The position numbers and the translations under genes were made by a program. 64,000 nucleotides of DNA, from NCBI GenBank assembly GCA_016794345.1, contig JAEUKE010000153.1, positions 248,001-312,000 of the forward strand, in the 5' to 3' direction. Shown here in pieces: positions 34,392 through 44,243 of the stretch; position 1 is the stretch's first letter, and each line of letters starts with the position of its first letter. The notes under the pieces are model-generated. The model saw only the letters and a program-made list of their open reading frames with translations. It was not told the origin of the DNA and did not search any database. Source of the stretch: Myxococcales bacterium (GTDB lineage: Bacteria; Myxococcota_A; Polyangia; Polyangiales; Polyangiaceae).

Positions 34392-35459
34392 GTGCGACGA
34401 CGAACCGATCTCCTCGAGGGCGCGGCGAGCCTCGGCTCCGTGGCCGACGTGACCCGCAGCGTGCTGCCGGCGCTCGCGCGCTCGACGCGCGCGAACCTCG
34501 TGTTCCTGTACGAGGCCGGCCCGAGCTCGGTGACGGTTCACGGCGAGACGGGCGCGTCGGAGCTCGTCGACGCGTACTTCCGAGACTACGTCGCCACCTG
34601 CCCGCTGCATCGGATCAAGGCCCACGTGGACGGCGCGGTCGTGGCCACCACCCGCCTGGCGATGGACACGGACTACGTTCGGTCTGCCGTCTACAACGAC
34701 TTCTTTCGCAAGCACGACTTCGAGCATCACCTCGCGGTGCGTCTCTTGCCCATGGCGAACGGCCGCGGGGAGATCGGCTTGATGTTCAACCGCGGGCGCA
34801 CGCAGCGCGAGTTCACCGAGGCCGAGATACGGGAGGTGACGAAGGTGCTGCCGTCCCTCACCGCGGCCGTTCGCGTCGCCTGCGAGCTCGACAGCGCGAG
34901 GCTTCGGGCGACGGAGCTCGAGGCGCTCGTCGCGGCCATGACCGACGACGTCGCCAAGATCTTCCTGGACCCTGACGGAGCCGTCGTCTTTACCCACGCC
35001 CCCGCCGGCTTCGACGTCTCGCCGCTCGTCGAGCTCCTCCGCGATCCTCACCACCCGGTCCGCGTCTCGGCGGCCGCCCTCGTCGGCCGCGCCGACGGCG
35101 AAAGCGTCCGGCTCTCACACCGGGTCAGGCTGGCTTCCGGCGCCGCGTTTCGCGCCGAGCTCTCGGTCTGCCCGGGCCTCTTCCTGGGGCGCCGGCTCGC
35201 GGTCGTTCGCTGGTCCCCCGCCTCGAGCTCCATCCCCCCCGGCTGGTCCCCCTTCGGCCTCAGCCCGGCCGAGGCTGCGATCCTCGCCGAGCTCGTTGCC
35301 GGCGGCAGCAACATCGAGATCGGCGCCCGCCTCTTCCTCTCCCCCGAGACGGTCCGCACGCACCTCACCCGCATCTTCAAGAAGATGGGCGTCCGCTCCC
35401 GGCTCGACGCCGTCGTCATTGCGATGCGGGCGCAGGGCCGGAGCGTCGAGGCGGAGTAG
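34392..35459 (+). CDS. LuxR-type transcriptional regulator with GAF-like sensor domain
   Basis: A 355-residue regulator. The N-terminal half (about 10-150) reads like a GAF or autoinducer-type sensor, with YFRDYVATCPLHRIK and GRGEIGLMFNRG. The C-terminal domain (about 285-345) is a LuxR/GerE helix-turn-helix with LSPAEAAILAELVAGGSNIEIGA and SPETVRTHLTRIFKKMGVRSR. It should bind DNA as a dimer in response to a small ligand. Target genes are unknown; the secreted haem-motif protein downstream is a candidate by position only. Confidence 0.85.
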   Translation: MRRRTDLLEGAASLGSVADVTRSVLPALARSTRANLVFLYEAGPSSVTVHGETGASELVDAYFRDYVATCPLHRIKAHVDGAVVATTRLAMDTDYVRSAVYNDFFRKHDFEHHLAVRLLPMANGRGEIGLMFNRGRTQREFTEAEIREVTKVLPSLTAAVRVACELDSARLRATELEALVAAMTDDVAKIFLDPDGAVVFTHAPAGFDVSPLVELLRDPHHPVRVSAAALVGRADGESVRLSHRVRLASGAAFRAELSVCPGLFLGRRLAVVRWSPASSSIPPGWSPFGLSPAEAAILAELVAGGSNIEIGARLFLSPETVRTHLTRIFKKMGVRSRLDAVVIAMRAQGRSVEAE

Positions 35460-35584
35460 CGCTCACGCGGCGCGTGACGGCGACAAGCCCCGCATTCGAG
35501 GGCGTACGAGGAACCGCGTATTGTCGCGCGGCGCCCTGATCGCTCGTTGCGATCGAACGCCCGGCCCGATAGCTGTGGCCGCCC

Positions 35585-37195
35585 ATGATGCGCATTCGTT
35601 CCAGGAACGCTCTCGCTCTGGCCGGGGTCGTCGCCGCGCTCGGCGCCGTCACGTTCGCCGTCGGCACCCCGGCCCCGACCCAGGCATCTCCCCCCGCCGG
35701 CCCCGCCCCCGTGGGGCTGAGCCTCTGGTGGGAGGACGGCGAGGTCCGCTTCGAAGACGGGACGCCGAAGACGGTGACGCTCTACTCGAACGCGCCGCGG
35801 TTCGCCCACGAGATCGACATCACCGCTTCCATCGTGACGGAGACCGACGAAGGCATCGACCCGATCATGGCTTCCGGTGACATGGCGGGGCTGGACTGGA
35901 CCGGCGTCGAGCTCGTCGAAGAGGATTGGCGGCCCGAGTTCACCGGTGGCTTCACGCGCAGCCGCTTCTATCGCGGGGCTGCCTGGATGAACCGCTTCAG
36001 CATCTTCACGATCCTTCCGGTGAACGACGCCGGCCACCCGGTCGGCTTGCCGATCCTCGAGATCGCCGGCTTGAACGACGCCTGGCTTCCCGTGGACGAC
36101 GGCTTCGTGCGGCGGTTCGTGGCGCGGCAGGTCACGCCGGGCTGCCAGGCCGTGGGCGATTGCAGCAACGCCACGAGCTTCATTGCACAAGGGCTCGTGC
36201 AGATTCGCGGCGAGATGCACGCCGAACAGCGAGCGCGCAAGATCCCCGCGAAAGCGACGCAGCTCAAGCTCATCTGGACCGAAGACCTCGACAACCCACG
36301 TTTCGTTCCGATCGAGCGCGCGAGCTTCGAAGAGACTCCCTATCGTTATGGGTTCGTTCCGGAGATCGAGGTGGTGAACGAGCCCGCCAACGGCGACCAT
36401 TACGTCCCCGGCGAGACGCTCCAGGTGCGCACGACGTTCCGCGACGGCGCCGGAAATCGCCTGCACCCGGAGGGAAGCTTGCCGACCTACGGGGAGTTCT
36501 TGGACCATTCGATCGACAGCGGTCTCCGGCATTACGACGGCCTCCGGCAGCTGCTCACACCCTATTACGCGCTCAAACATCGGGAAGGGCTCATGCTCCT
36601 CTCGATGGGCGGCCCGACTGACGCGCTGAAGAGCTCGTCTCACATGGTCGGGTTCTTCGACCTGTTCTTCACCCCGCAGACGACGACGGCGACCGTGGCG
36701 GAGGACGGCTTCAGCGGGGTCTTCCAGCTCAACCCTCCGATTCAGAACCAGGCCCTCCCGGAGCTCTGGGACGCGCCCGTCTCCGACACGATCCCGCTCG
36801 TGGTCCCCGACGATGCGTTGCCGGGCACCTACGTCATCGCGGTGAAGGCGCGGCGAGACTGGGGAGGCGAGGCGTTGAATCGCGGCGCCACCGTGGAGGT
36901 GCAGGTGGGGCAGACGCAGCCGACCGGGTTTACCCCGACGACGGGCAATTGCCAGAGCTGCCACCAGGGCAACACGTCGCTCGGGAAGGTGCTCCACGGC
37001 TTGGGAGACCGGCGCGCTTGTTACTCGTGCCACCAGCCCATGGCGTTCGAGCCCGACCACGCCCTCGACTATCGGATCCACCTGGTCCACAGCCGGTCCG
37101 AGCGGTACCCGGCCGACATCGCAGATTGCTCGACCTGCCACCTCGAGCCGCCCGACGGACCGCCGCGCGGCTACCCGGGCTTCGGCCCGCTCTGA
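35585..37195 (+). CDS. Secreted protein with three CXXCH c-type haem motifs
   Basis: A 536-residue exported protein with a signal peptide ending around TQASPP (about residue 36). The body (about 45-440) is beta-rich without a known motif. The last 90 residues contain CQSCH, CYSCH and CSTCH plus further histidines (KVLHG, PDHALD, IHLVHS) that could be distal ligands, as in OmcA/MtrC-like cytochromes. It is probably a periplasmic or surface tri-haem electron carrier; cytochrome maturation genes are not in the window. ATG 35585 or 35588 could be the start. Confidence 0.75.
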   Translation: MMRIRSRNALALAGVVAALGAVTFAVGTPAPTQASPPAGPAPVGLSLWWEDGEVRFEDGTPKTVTLYSNAPRFAHEIDITASIVTETDEGIDPIMASGDMAGLDWTGVELVEEDWRPEFTGGFTRSRFYRGAAWMNRFSIFTILPVNDAGHPVGLPILEIAGLNDAWLPVDDGFVRRFVARQVTPGCQAVGDCSNATSFIAQGLVQIRGEMHAEQRARKIPAKATQLKLIWTEDLDNPRFVPIERASFEETPYRYGFVPEIEVVNEPANGDHYVPGETLQVRTTFRDGAGNRLHPEGSLPTYGEFLDHSIDSGLRHYDGLRQLLTPYYALKHREGLMLLSMGGPTDALKSSSHMVGFFDLFFTPQTTTATVAEDGFSGVFQLNPPIQNQALPELWDAPVSDTIPLVVPDDALPGTYVIAVKARRDWGGEALNRGATVEVQVGQTQPTGFTPTTGNCQSCHQGNTSLGKVLHGLGDRRACYSCHQPMAFEPDHALDYRIHLVHSRSERYPADIADCSTCHLEPPDGPPRGYPGFGPL

Positions 37196-37208
37196 CTCGA
37201 GCGCGCGC

Positions 37209-38588
37209 CTACCGCCTTCGCAGCAGCCGCTCGAGGTTCTTGACGATCTGGCCCTTGTCCACGGGGTGCGTGATCACCGCGGCGGCGCCCGCCGCGATCA
37301 GCCGCCGGAGCGCCGGGATGGATGGCTCGGCGATGCAGACCAGGACGGGTCGGACCGTCCTGGTCTCGAGCCATCGCACGGCCGCGTCGTGATCGCTCGC
37401 CACGTCGAGGAGGACGGCGTCGACCGGACCGATCTCGTCGTCGGCCTCCGCGACCTCAGGGACGAGCCCATTGGCACGCAGCGCCGTCGCGACGTCCTCG
37501 TCGGGTCGGGCAGTCGCGGAGCCGCGAACGACCGCGATCCGCGAGGCTGAGGGCAGCGAAGCCTGGGCCGCGCCGGGCGGGCGGAGCGTCGTCGCCCGGT
37601 GCTCGCGCGACGCCGCGATCGCGCTCGACCTCCCGGGCAGCAGCGCGGCGGCGCGCGCCGGGTCCAGCATGTCGACGAGCAGAGCCTGAACCTCGTGTGC
37701 GCTCGCCGGGCGTTGCTCGGGCATCTTCGCGAGCAGGGAGAGCCTAAGCCTCTCGAGCAGCTCCGGGACCGGCTCCGCGTCGGCGGCGCGCTTGAGCGGC
37801 GGAGGCGGAGAGAACAGCTGACGGGTGATGATGTCGACGGGGTTCGCAGCGACGAACGGCGGGGCGCCTTGCAACATCTCGGTGAGGACGCAGCCGAGCG
37901 CATAGAGGTCCGCCGGGGGCCCGACGCGCAACGAGCGGCACTGCTCGGGGCTCATGTATTGCGGCGTCCCCGCGAAGCTGCCGGTCTGCGTGAGTCGCTC
38001 GAGCTCGAGCGGATCGTCCACGTGGGCGAGCCCGAAATCGACGAGCTTCACCGTCTCCTCGTCGGCCGCGCGCGCGAGGAAGACGTTGTCCGACTTGAGA
38101 TCGCGGTGGATGATCCCCGCGTCGTGCGCGGCCGCCAGCCCTCGCGCGATCTGGGCGGAGATCTCGACGACGTCGCGGATCGGGAGCGCCGTCTCGGCCT
38201 CGTCCACCCGCTGTGTGAGGGGCTCTCCCTCGAGCAGCTCCATCACCAGGTAGAGCACGCCTTGGTGCTGTCCGAAGTCGAGCACGCGCACGACGTTGGG
38301 GTGCAAGAGCAGGCTGAGCGCGCGCGCCTCCCGCTCGAAGCGGCGCACGTTCTCGGCGAGCGCCGCGACGCCGGCGTGCATGACCTTGACCGCGACAGGC
38401 GTCCCGAGCGCGCGATGCTCGGCGACGTAGACCTGCCCCATCCCGCCCTGTCCGAGCAGACGTCGGATGACGTAGCGATCGCCCAGCGTGGCACCGATGA
38501 AATCCGGAGATCCGGGGATGGTGTCGCCAGCGCCCGCGGCGACCGCCGTCTCACGATCGTGCTCGCTGTCGTCGTCCCGCCGGTTCAC
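37209..38588 (-). CDS. Ser/Thr protein kinase fused to a degenerate receiver domain
   Basis: A 459-residue cytoplasmic protein. The kinase domain (about 38-305) has GQGGMG (46-51), K68, HRDLKSDN (161-168) and DFG (184-186), so it looks active. After a linker comes a receiver-like fold (about 349-458). It retains the site aspartate D395 (AVLLDV), but the N-terminal acidic pair is replaced by VVRGS and the conserved lysine of the KP motif is His441 (THPVD). Phosphotransfer to the receiver is therefore doubtful. The GTG at 38588 overlaps the upstream stop in GTGA. Last gene of the five-gene envelope/cyclase chain. Confidence 0.88.
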   Translation of the reverse strand: MNRRDDDSEHDRETAVAAGAGDTIPGSPDFIGATLGDRYVIRRLLGQGGMGQVYVAEHRALGTPVAVKVMHAGVAALAENVRRFEREARALSLLLHPNVVRVLDFGQHQGVLYLVMELLEGEPLTQRVDEAETALPIRDVVEISAQIARGLAAAHDAGIIHRDLKSDNVFLARAADEETVKLVDFGLAHVDDPLELERLTQTGSFAGTPQYMSPEQCRSLRVGPPADLYALGCVLTEMLQGAPPFVAANPVDIITRQLFSPPPPLKRAADAEPVPELLERLRLSLLAKMPEQRPASAHEVQALLVDMLDPARAAALLPGRSSAIAASREHRATTLRPPGAAQASLPSASRIAVVRGSATARPDEDVATALRANGLVPEVAEADDEIGPVDAVLLDVASDHDAAVRWLETRTVRPVLVCIAEPSIPALRRLIAAGAAAVITHPVDKGQIVKNLERLLRRR

Positions 38589-40876
38589 GGGCGGACCCCA
38601 AGGCTCAGGGTGGTCGTCACACCGCCCAGCGGCGAGTCGAGGGGCGCGACTCGTGCCGCCGCTCCGCCATAGACGAACGTTCCGGCCTCGGCTCCGACCG
38701 TGAGGCCCGCCCCCGCGCGCGGCTCTCCCCGGATCTCGGCGCCGAACACGTCGACGGTCGCGAACGCGCGGAGCCAGGGCAAGGGCTCGAGCGTCGCGCC
38801 GCCGACGAAGCTCGGCAGGTAGGGATAAGCCGCTTCTCCGTCGTCGACGTCGAAGAGGAAGTCGACGAGCCACGTCACCATTCCGTCCGCGCCGCCGAGG
38901 GCGAGGCCGGTCGCTCCCTCCAGCGGCCCGCTACCTTCCCCAACCGCGATTCCCAGCCTGGCGGCGGCGCCGACCTCGAGCGCCGACCGGCCCACGCGCA
39001 CGAAGCGGAAGCGCGCGCCGAGCCAGGCGGACTCGTTCGCCTCACGCGGCGAGCGAAGATCATCGGTGAGAAACGCGCCTTCGAGGCTGACCGGACCGAG
39101 CGCCCCCGAGACCTGGACCCGGCCCTGCGCGTCGGGCGAAGCGCCGGAGAAGGGCGCTTCGATCGCGAGCGCGACGTTGCCCGTGCCGGGAGCCGTCGGC
39201 GCCCACCAGTCGGCGACGTGGGGGTTGGGCGCAAACGCGGGGGAATGGAGGCCGATCACCGGAATGGGCTCTTCGGCGGGAGGAGCACGGCGCTCCGCCT
39301 CCCGCGAGGCGGGGACGTTCGATCCGAGCGGCTCTCCGGCGAAGTCCTCCACCACCAGGCGGGAGACGTCGCGCGCGCCCGAGATGCGCGCCACGAATGA
39401 CATCGGCGATCTCGGCTCCGCCTTCAAGGAGACGAGCTCGGCAGCGGCGACGCCCTTTCGAAGCACGGCGAGCCGAGGACGGATGCGCCGCGCGACGTCG
39501 ACGCCTCCGGCTCCCTCGAGCACCACCCGCACGACGAGCCCGTCGGCGCCCGCGGGCTCTGCACGGACCGACGCGGTCGCAGGAAGGTACCGGACGAGCA
39601 GCGAGCGCGCGGCGCCGGGCGCACGCAGCGTGATCTTCTTCGGCCGCAGGGCGAGGAGATCGATCTCCTTCGCGCCCGACACGAACGGCTCGTCGTCGAC
39701 CGCGAGCTCGGTGCCCGGCGGCAAGCCGAGCTTGAGCACGGCGTAGGAGCTCGCGACGATCTCGTCTCCGCCCACCCCGCCCGCGCCGCCTTCGAAGGCG
39801 GCCTCGGACACGAGGACCGAGATCGGCGCCGCGGCGACGCCGAGGAAGTCCTCGTTGTCGATGGCTCGAACGCGGAGGAAGTACCGGCCCGGCGGGAGCC
39901 GCTCCGCGCGGAACGCCCGCGCCTCCGCGCCGACCTCCTGGCGGGCGACGAGATCGGTGAAGACCTCGTCCCGCGCGAGCTCCACCCGGTAGGCGCGCGC
40001 CTTGTCCACCGCGGCCCACGACGCCGAGAAGGTCGCGTTCCCCGGTGGCGCGAGCACGATCGCGCTCGGCCTGGCCTCCCAGACGGGCGCGGGCGGGAGC
40101 GGGCGCGGCTTCTGAGGCGGTGCGGCGCCCACGAAGCGCGTCCCGAAGTTCGTCGGCACGTCGACCGAGCGGCCGGCGTTCTTCACGCGCGCAGTGCCGT
40201 CGAAGACCGCGACCGTAGTCCGCGTGGCCTTGCGCTCCACCACGGTATCACGCGAGGTCGCGCTGACGCGGCCGCCGTCCGGCACGGCGATCTCGACCGG
40301 CTCGCCACGAAGCGCGGCTATCGCCGCCTGGATCTCGCCGGACTCGACCTGAGCGACGGGCGGGGGCGTCTTCGAGACGGCCGTCTGGCTCGCGGTTCCG
40401 AAGATGACAACGAGCGTGTTCTCCGCCAAAAAGACCCGGGTACGGTCGATGAACTGGATGTCTGCGCGCGCCTTCTCGAGCGTGTTCACGCTCGAGTTCG
40501 TGCTGAGCGCCATCCCGGAGCTCGCGTCGCTCCAGTCCGCGCCGGGAGCCCTCGTTCGCACGGCTGGCGTGAACGCGCGCAAGGTCGCGGTCGGGATCGT
40601 GGTGACCTTCGCTGGGATCACGAGGGTGACGCCGGGCTTGAGCGGCGCCCCGCGCGTGCAGACGATCCGGTTGTAGCGGAGCAAGAGGTGCGCATGCCGA
40701 GCATCGCCGTAAGCCGCCTTGGCGATGTCCTCGCAGGTCTCGCCGCGCTGCACGCCCCACTGGATGACAGCCTCCGGGTAGCCCGGGGTCGGCTCGTCCG
40801 CGAGCGCGGCGCGCGCCGTCGTGACGAGGGCGAGGGCCAGGATCACCCAGCGGCGATTGATGAGGCGACGCATCAT
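38585..40876 (-). CDS. Exported LysM/FecR-like protein with C-terminal barrel-like region
   Basis: A 763-residue protein. A signal peptide (cleavage near ALADE, residue 27) precedes a LysM-like module (about 37-90, QWGVQRGETCEDIAKAAYGD), a FecR-type beta domain (about 110-250, with the ARADIQFID, VESGEI and GTRF patterns), a fibronectin-like module (about 270-360, with YRVELARDE and LPPGRYFLRVRAIDNE) and a C-terminal half of alternating strands ending in TTTLSLGVRP. It likely bridges peptidoglycan and outer membrane. It overlaps both neighbours by four bases (ATGA and GTGA). Ligand unknown. Confidence 0.78.
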   Translation of the reverse strand: MMRRLINRRWVILALALVTTARAALADEPTPGYPEAVIQWGVQRGETCEDIAKAAYGDARHAHLLLRYNRIVCTRGAPLKPGVTLVIPAKVTTIPTATLRAFTPAVRTRAPGADWSDASSGMALSTNSSVNTLEKARADIQFIDRTRVFLAENTLVVIFGTASQTAVSKTPPPVAQVESGEIQAAIAALRGEPVEIAVPDGGRVSATSRDTVVERKATRTTVAVFDGTARVKNAGRSVDVPTNFGTRFVGAAPPQKPRPLPPAPVWEARPSAIVLAPPGNATFSASWAAVDKARAYRVELARDEVFTDLVARQEVGAEARAFRAERLPPGRYFLRVRAIDNEDFLGVAAAPISVLVSEAAFEGGAGGVGGDEIVASSYAVLKLGLPPGTELAVDDEPFVSGAKEIDLLALRPKKITLRAPGAARSLLVRYLPATASVRAEPAGADGLVVRVVLEGAGGVDVARRIRPRLAVLRKGVAAAELVSLKAEPRSPMSFVARISGARDVSRLVVEDFAGEPLGSNVPASREAERRAPPAEEPIPVIGLHSPAFAPNPHVADWWAPTAPGTGNVALAIEAPFSGASPDAQGRVQVSGALGPVSLEGAFLTDDLRSPREANESAWLGARFRFVRVGRSALEVGAAARLGIAVGEGSGPLEGATGLALGGADGMVTWLVDFLFDVDDGEAAYPYLPSFVGGATLEPLPWLRAFATVDVFGAEIRGEPRAGAGLTVGAEAGTFVYGGAAARVAPLDSPLGGVTTTLSLGVRP

Positions 40877-42651
40877 GCTTCGAGCTCGAACACTTGGGTC
40901 TCGGCCGCACGCCCGGGCAGGCGCATCGGGCCCAGGCTCTTCCAGGCGAACGCCCCGCTCGCTCGAGCCTTGGTCTCGCTGCTGACGAGGATCTGGTTCG
41001 GCCTCGCCATCGTCTCGAGGCGCGCGGCGACGTTCACGGTGTCACCGATCGCCGTGTACTCCATGCGTTTGTCGGAGCCGATGTTCCCGACGATCGCCGC
41101 CCCGCTCGCGATCCCGATGCCGAGCCGGATCTCCACGCCGAACTTCTCGCGCCACAAGGTGGCCGCGGGCTCCAGGAACCGGAGCATGTCCTCGGCGGCG
41201 GAGAGGGCGCGGTCCGCGTGGTCTTCCCGCGCGACGGGCGCGCCCCACATCGCCATGAGGCTGTCTCCGACGAACTTGTCGACGACACCGTCATGACGAA
41301 ACACGACCTCGGTGAGCAAGCTGAACAGCTCGTTGAGGAGCGCGACAACCTCCTCCGGGGCGCGGCGCTCCGCGAAAGGCGTGAAGGCGACGACGTCCGC
41401 GAAGAGGATCGTCACCTCACAGCGCTTGCCGCCGAGCTCGAGCGAGTGCTCTCCGCGCACGATTGCCGAGACGAGCTCCGGCGCCATGAACCGCGAGAGC
41501 TCCCCGCGCCGGCGCGCCTCCTCCGCGATGGCCGCCTCCTGGCGCTCGAGCTCCTCTGCGGTCCTCACCATGGCGCGCTCGAGCTGGCCGATCTCGTCGC
41601 TTCGCATCGACGCGGGCCCAACCTCCCGATACCGCCGGCGACCGATCCGCTCGGCGAGCTCCGAGAGGGCGACGACCGGCCTGGTCACCGCCCTCGCGGC
41701 CACGAGCGCCGCGAGGAAGGCCGCGAGCAGCGTCGCGCCGCCGAGCGCGTAGAGGGCGCGCCGCGTGCGAGAGAGCTCGGCGTAGACCGTCGCGTGGGGG
41801 CGAGAGATCCCGATCAGCCAGCCGAGGGACGCCTCGCCGTCGGGGTTTCCAGCTGACACGACCGTCAGCGACGTCTCGGCGTCGCGCACGACGGCGTCCT
41901 GCTGGACCTCGACCCGCGCGGCCGTCCGCCCTTCGGGGAGGATCTGGTAAAACGGCAGGCTCGCGCCGTCCGAGCCGATCTCGAGGCTCCAGGGTCCGGT
42001 CGCGGCGACGACGCGCCGATCCCGATCGAGCACGACGACGTTCGACCCGGTGCTCGCGTCGAGGCCTCGCGCCTCTGCGATCGTCGCCAGATCCAGCGAG
42101 AGCCCCTGCAAGTAGACGGGCACCGTCACGAACCCCCGCGGGGTCGGCGCGGCCGGGCTTCCCGCCCGTTCACCTCGTGGGATCGGCAAGACGAGCACGG
42201 CACGACGCGCGTCGAGCATGGCGGACGCGTACCCAGCCCGCTCCGCCTCCGCGCGCAGCGCCTCGGTCGACGCCGGGCAGAGCGAGGCGTCGGCGTCGGG
42301 CTTTGTGAGCACCGTGCTGATCCCGCGATCGGGGACCTCCACGCGCGCCATGTCGATCGTCGGGCGCGTCGCGAGGACGACGCGCATCGCGAGGAGCGCC
42401 GCCTCGGCTTGATCTTTGGGCGCGTCGCTCGCGTGGCCTACCGCAGCGGCGACCGCGCCGGCGTCCGCGAGCACCGTGTCGACCTGGCGCACGACGAGCG
42501 CGTTCACCTCCGCCGCCGAGAGCAGCGCGCTCCGTTGCTCCGCCGCGCGGACGGCCTGACCATAACGAGGGAGAAACGAGAAGACAGTCGCGGCCACGGG
42601 GACGGCGGCGAGCGCGGTGAAGAGCAGCGCGGCCTTGGGGAGGATCCTCAC
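40873..42651 (-). CDS. Membrane class III adenylate/guanylate cyclase with HAMP
   Basis: A 592-residue cyclase: N-terminal membrane helix (about 6-26), a periplasmic sensor of about 280 residues, a second helix (about 308-330), HAMP (about 330-380), and the cyclase domain (about 385-590). Metal-binding aspartates are D419 (FADVVAFTPF) and D463 (VGDSLMAMWG), and RMEYTAIGDTVNVAARLE carries the substrate and transition-state residues. The KF before VGD favours ATP, so cAMP is the likely product. The GTG at 42651 overlaps the upstream OmpA-like stop, and the stop overlaps the next start. The sensor faces the periplasm where its neighbours reside. Confidence 0.9.
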   Translation of the reverse strand: MRILPKAALLFTALAAVPVAATVFSFLPRYGQAVRAAEQRSALLSAAEVNALVVRQVDTVLADAGAVAAAVGHASDAPKDQAEAALLAMRVVLATRPTIDMARVEVPDRGISTVLTKPDADASLCPASTEALRAEAERAGYASAMLDARRAVLVLPIPRGERAGSPAAPTPRGFVTVPVYLQGLSLDLATIAEARGLDASTGSNVVVLDRDRRVVAATGPWSLEIGSDGASLPFYQILPEGRTAARVEVQQDAVVRDAETSLTVVSAGNPDGEASLGWLIGISRPHATVYAELSRTRRALYALGGATLLAAFLAALVAARAVTRPVVALSELAERIGRRRYREVGPASMRSDEIGQLERAMVRTAEELERQEAAIAEEARRRGELSRFMAPELVSAIVRGEHSLELGGKRCEVTILFADVVAFTPFAERRAPEEVVALLNELFSLLTEVVFRHDGVVDKFVGDSLMAMWGAPVAREDHADRALSAAEDMLRFLEPAATLWREKFGVEIRLGIGIASGAAIVGNIGSDKRMEYTAIGDTVNVAARLETMARPNQILVSSETKARASGAFAWKSLGPMRLPGRAAETQVFELEA

Positions 42652-44243
42652 GGTTTGTCTCTCCCTTCCGGCTCGCTCGGCAGCGTGCCGTCGATCCAGG
42701 CGGGCTCCCCCCTCGCGTCGCGTCGCAGGATGATGAACTCCACGCGCCGGTTCTTCGCGCGGGCTGCGTCGTCGCGGTTCTCGACGAGCGGCTGCCTGGC
42801 GCCGAAGCCGCGCGCCTCGAGCCGCCGCGCGTCGATCCCCTTCTCGGTCAGCCAGCGCACGACCGAGAGAGCGCGCGCCCGCGACAGCTCCAGGTTCTTC
42901 CGCGAGTCGCCGCGGTCGTCGGTGTGCCCGTCGACGCCGACTCGTGCGATCGTCGGATCGTCCGCGAGCGCCCGGCGAACTGCCTCCAGGGGGACGCTGG
43001 ACTCGGGCAGGAGCACAGCGGAGCCGGACTCGAAGCGGATCTCCTCCTTGATCACGATCTGCCCGGCTTGCACCACCACCCCCGGGTCGGGAGCCGGCGC
43101 TGCTTGCACGAGCGGGCAGCCGTTCGACTCCCGTGCGAGCTGGCGCACACCGCGCAGACCGGGGCACGCGTCGAAGGCATCCGGCACGTCGTCGCCGTCA
43201 CGGTCGCGACGCGCGCCGGCCCCTGGCGAGGGCGCGGGTGTGGACGTGCGCTCCGCACCGGACGGCGCGCGCCCGTCCACCGCGCCGTCCCGGCGCTGCT
43301 CCGACTCTCCGCCATCGGGCTCTTCGGGGAGCAGATCGAACGCGACCCCGACCTCGAAGAGCAGGCGGAACGTCGGGGTGCCGGGGGCGTTCCAGATGCC
43401 CGGCCCGCCGGCGATCGCGAAGACGACCGGCTCCACGTACGCGCGCGCGGACGCGAGCGGCTCGAACCGGATCGCGGGTGTCGTGCTCGCGGCAGGGGCG
43501 CCGACCTCGGCCGCGAGGTGCGCTTCCACGCCGAGCTGCGCCCACGCGATGCGCCCCGCCACTGCCAGATCTACCTCGATCTGATCGCCGACGAGGTTTG
43601 CCTGCGCGGTGCGCTCCGGCTCGAAGGTCCTCGCGACGGAGGTCGACCAGAGCAGGAAGCCGTAGTCGCCCGACACGAGGGCACGCGGCGTGAAGCGCAC
43701 GGAGCCCGTCGACGCGTAGCCGGCCTCGTCGCCCGAGGGCAGCGCGAGCGACGCGCCGAGGCCGACGGCGGGAAGTCCGCCGTCGGCCTCGAGCAGCTCG
43801 GCGCGCGCGGTCAAGCGGAGGTCGCCCACGGCCGCGGACGGCGGCGGAGCGTAGGCGACGCTCTCCGGTAGCTCGGTGACCGGCTCGCCCGACTGCAGCA
43901 CGTAAAACGGCGCGTCGATCCCGACCAGCACCCGGTCGAAGAGGGAGACGCTGCCGAGGAGGTGGAGCCCGACCTGGTGCTCGACCACGGCACGAGAGCG
44001 CTCGCGCGCCTCGTCACGAACGCGAAGGGGCTCGAGCGCGTAGGTCCCCAGCACCGCGAAGGCGGGGCGCAGGGTTCCTTCGACGCCGGCAGAGGGCGCG
44101 ACGAGGAACGGGTCGCCGGCAGGGGCCGGCTCGACTCGGTCGAGGGCCGTCGACTCCTGGGCCCGCGCGTCGCGTCGAAGCAGAAGAAGGAAGCTTCCGA
44201 GGATCGCGGTCGAGAGAAGGCCCCTACACGCCACGTTTTTCAC
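42648..44243 (-). CDS. OmpA-like outer-membrane protein
   Basis: A 531-residue protein with a signal peptide (cleavage near ARAQE, residue 29), a beta-barrel-like region (about 45-315), an acidic calcium-type repeat (DRDGDDVPDAFDACPG, about 345-362) and a C-terminal OmpA domain (about 395-515) with GHTDDRGDSRKNLELSRARA and RRVEFIIL. The OmpA domain binds peptidoglycan in this family. The GTG start lies 20 bases inside the small upstream gene, and the stop overlaps the cyclase start. It is placed to relay an outer-membrane or wall state to the cyclase. Confidence 0.85.
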   Translation of the reverse strand: MKNVACRGLLSTAILGSFLLLLRRDARAQESTALDRVEPAPAGDPFLVAPSAGVEGTLRPAFAVLGTYALEPLRVRDEARERSRAVVEHQVGLHLLGSVSLFDRVLVGIDAPFYVLQSGEPVTELPESVAYAPPPSAAVGDLRLTARAELLEADGGLPAVGLGASLALPSGDEAGYASTGSVRFTPRALVSGDYGFLLWSTSVARTFEPERTAQANLVGDQIEVDLAVAGRIAWAQLGVEAHLAAEVGAPAASTTPAIRFEPLASARAYVEPVVFAIAGGPGIWNAPGTPTFRLLFEVGVAFDLLPEEPDGGESEQRRDGAVDGRAPSGAERTSTPAPSPGAGARRDRDGDDVPDAFDACPGLRGVRQLARESNGCPLVQAAPAPDPGVVVQAGQIVIKEEIRFESGSAVLLPESSVPLEAVRRALADDPTIARVGVDGHTDDRGDSRKNLELSRARALSVVRWLTEKGIDARRLEARGFGARQPLVENRDDAARAKNRRVEFIILRRDARGEPAWIDGTLPSEPEGRDKP

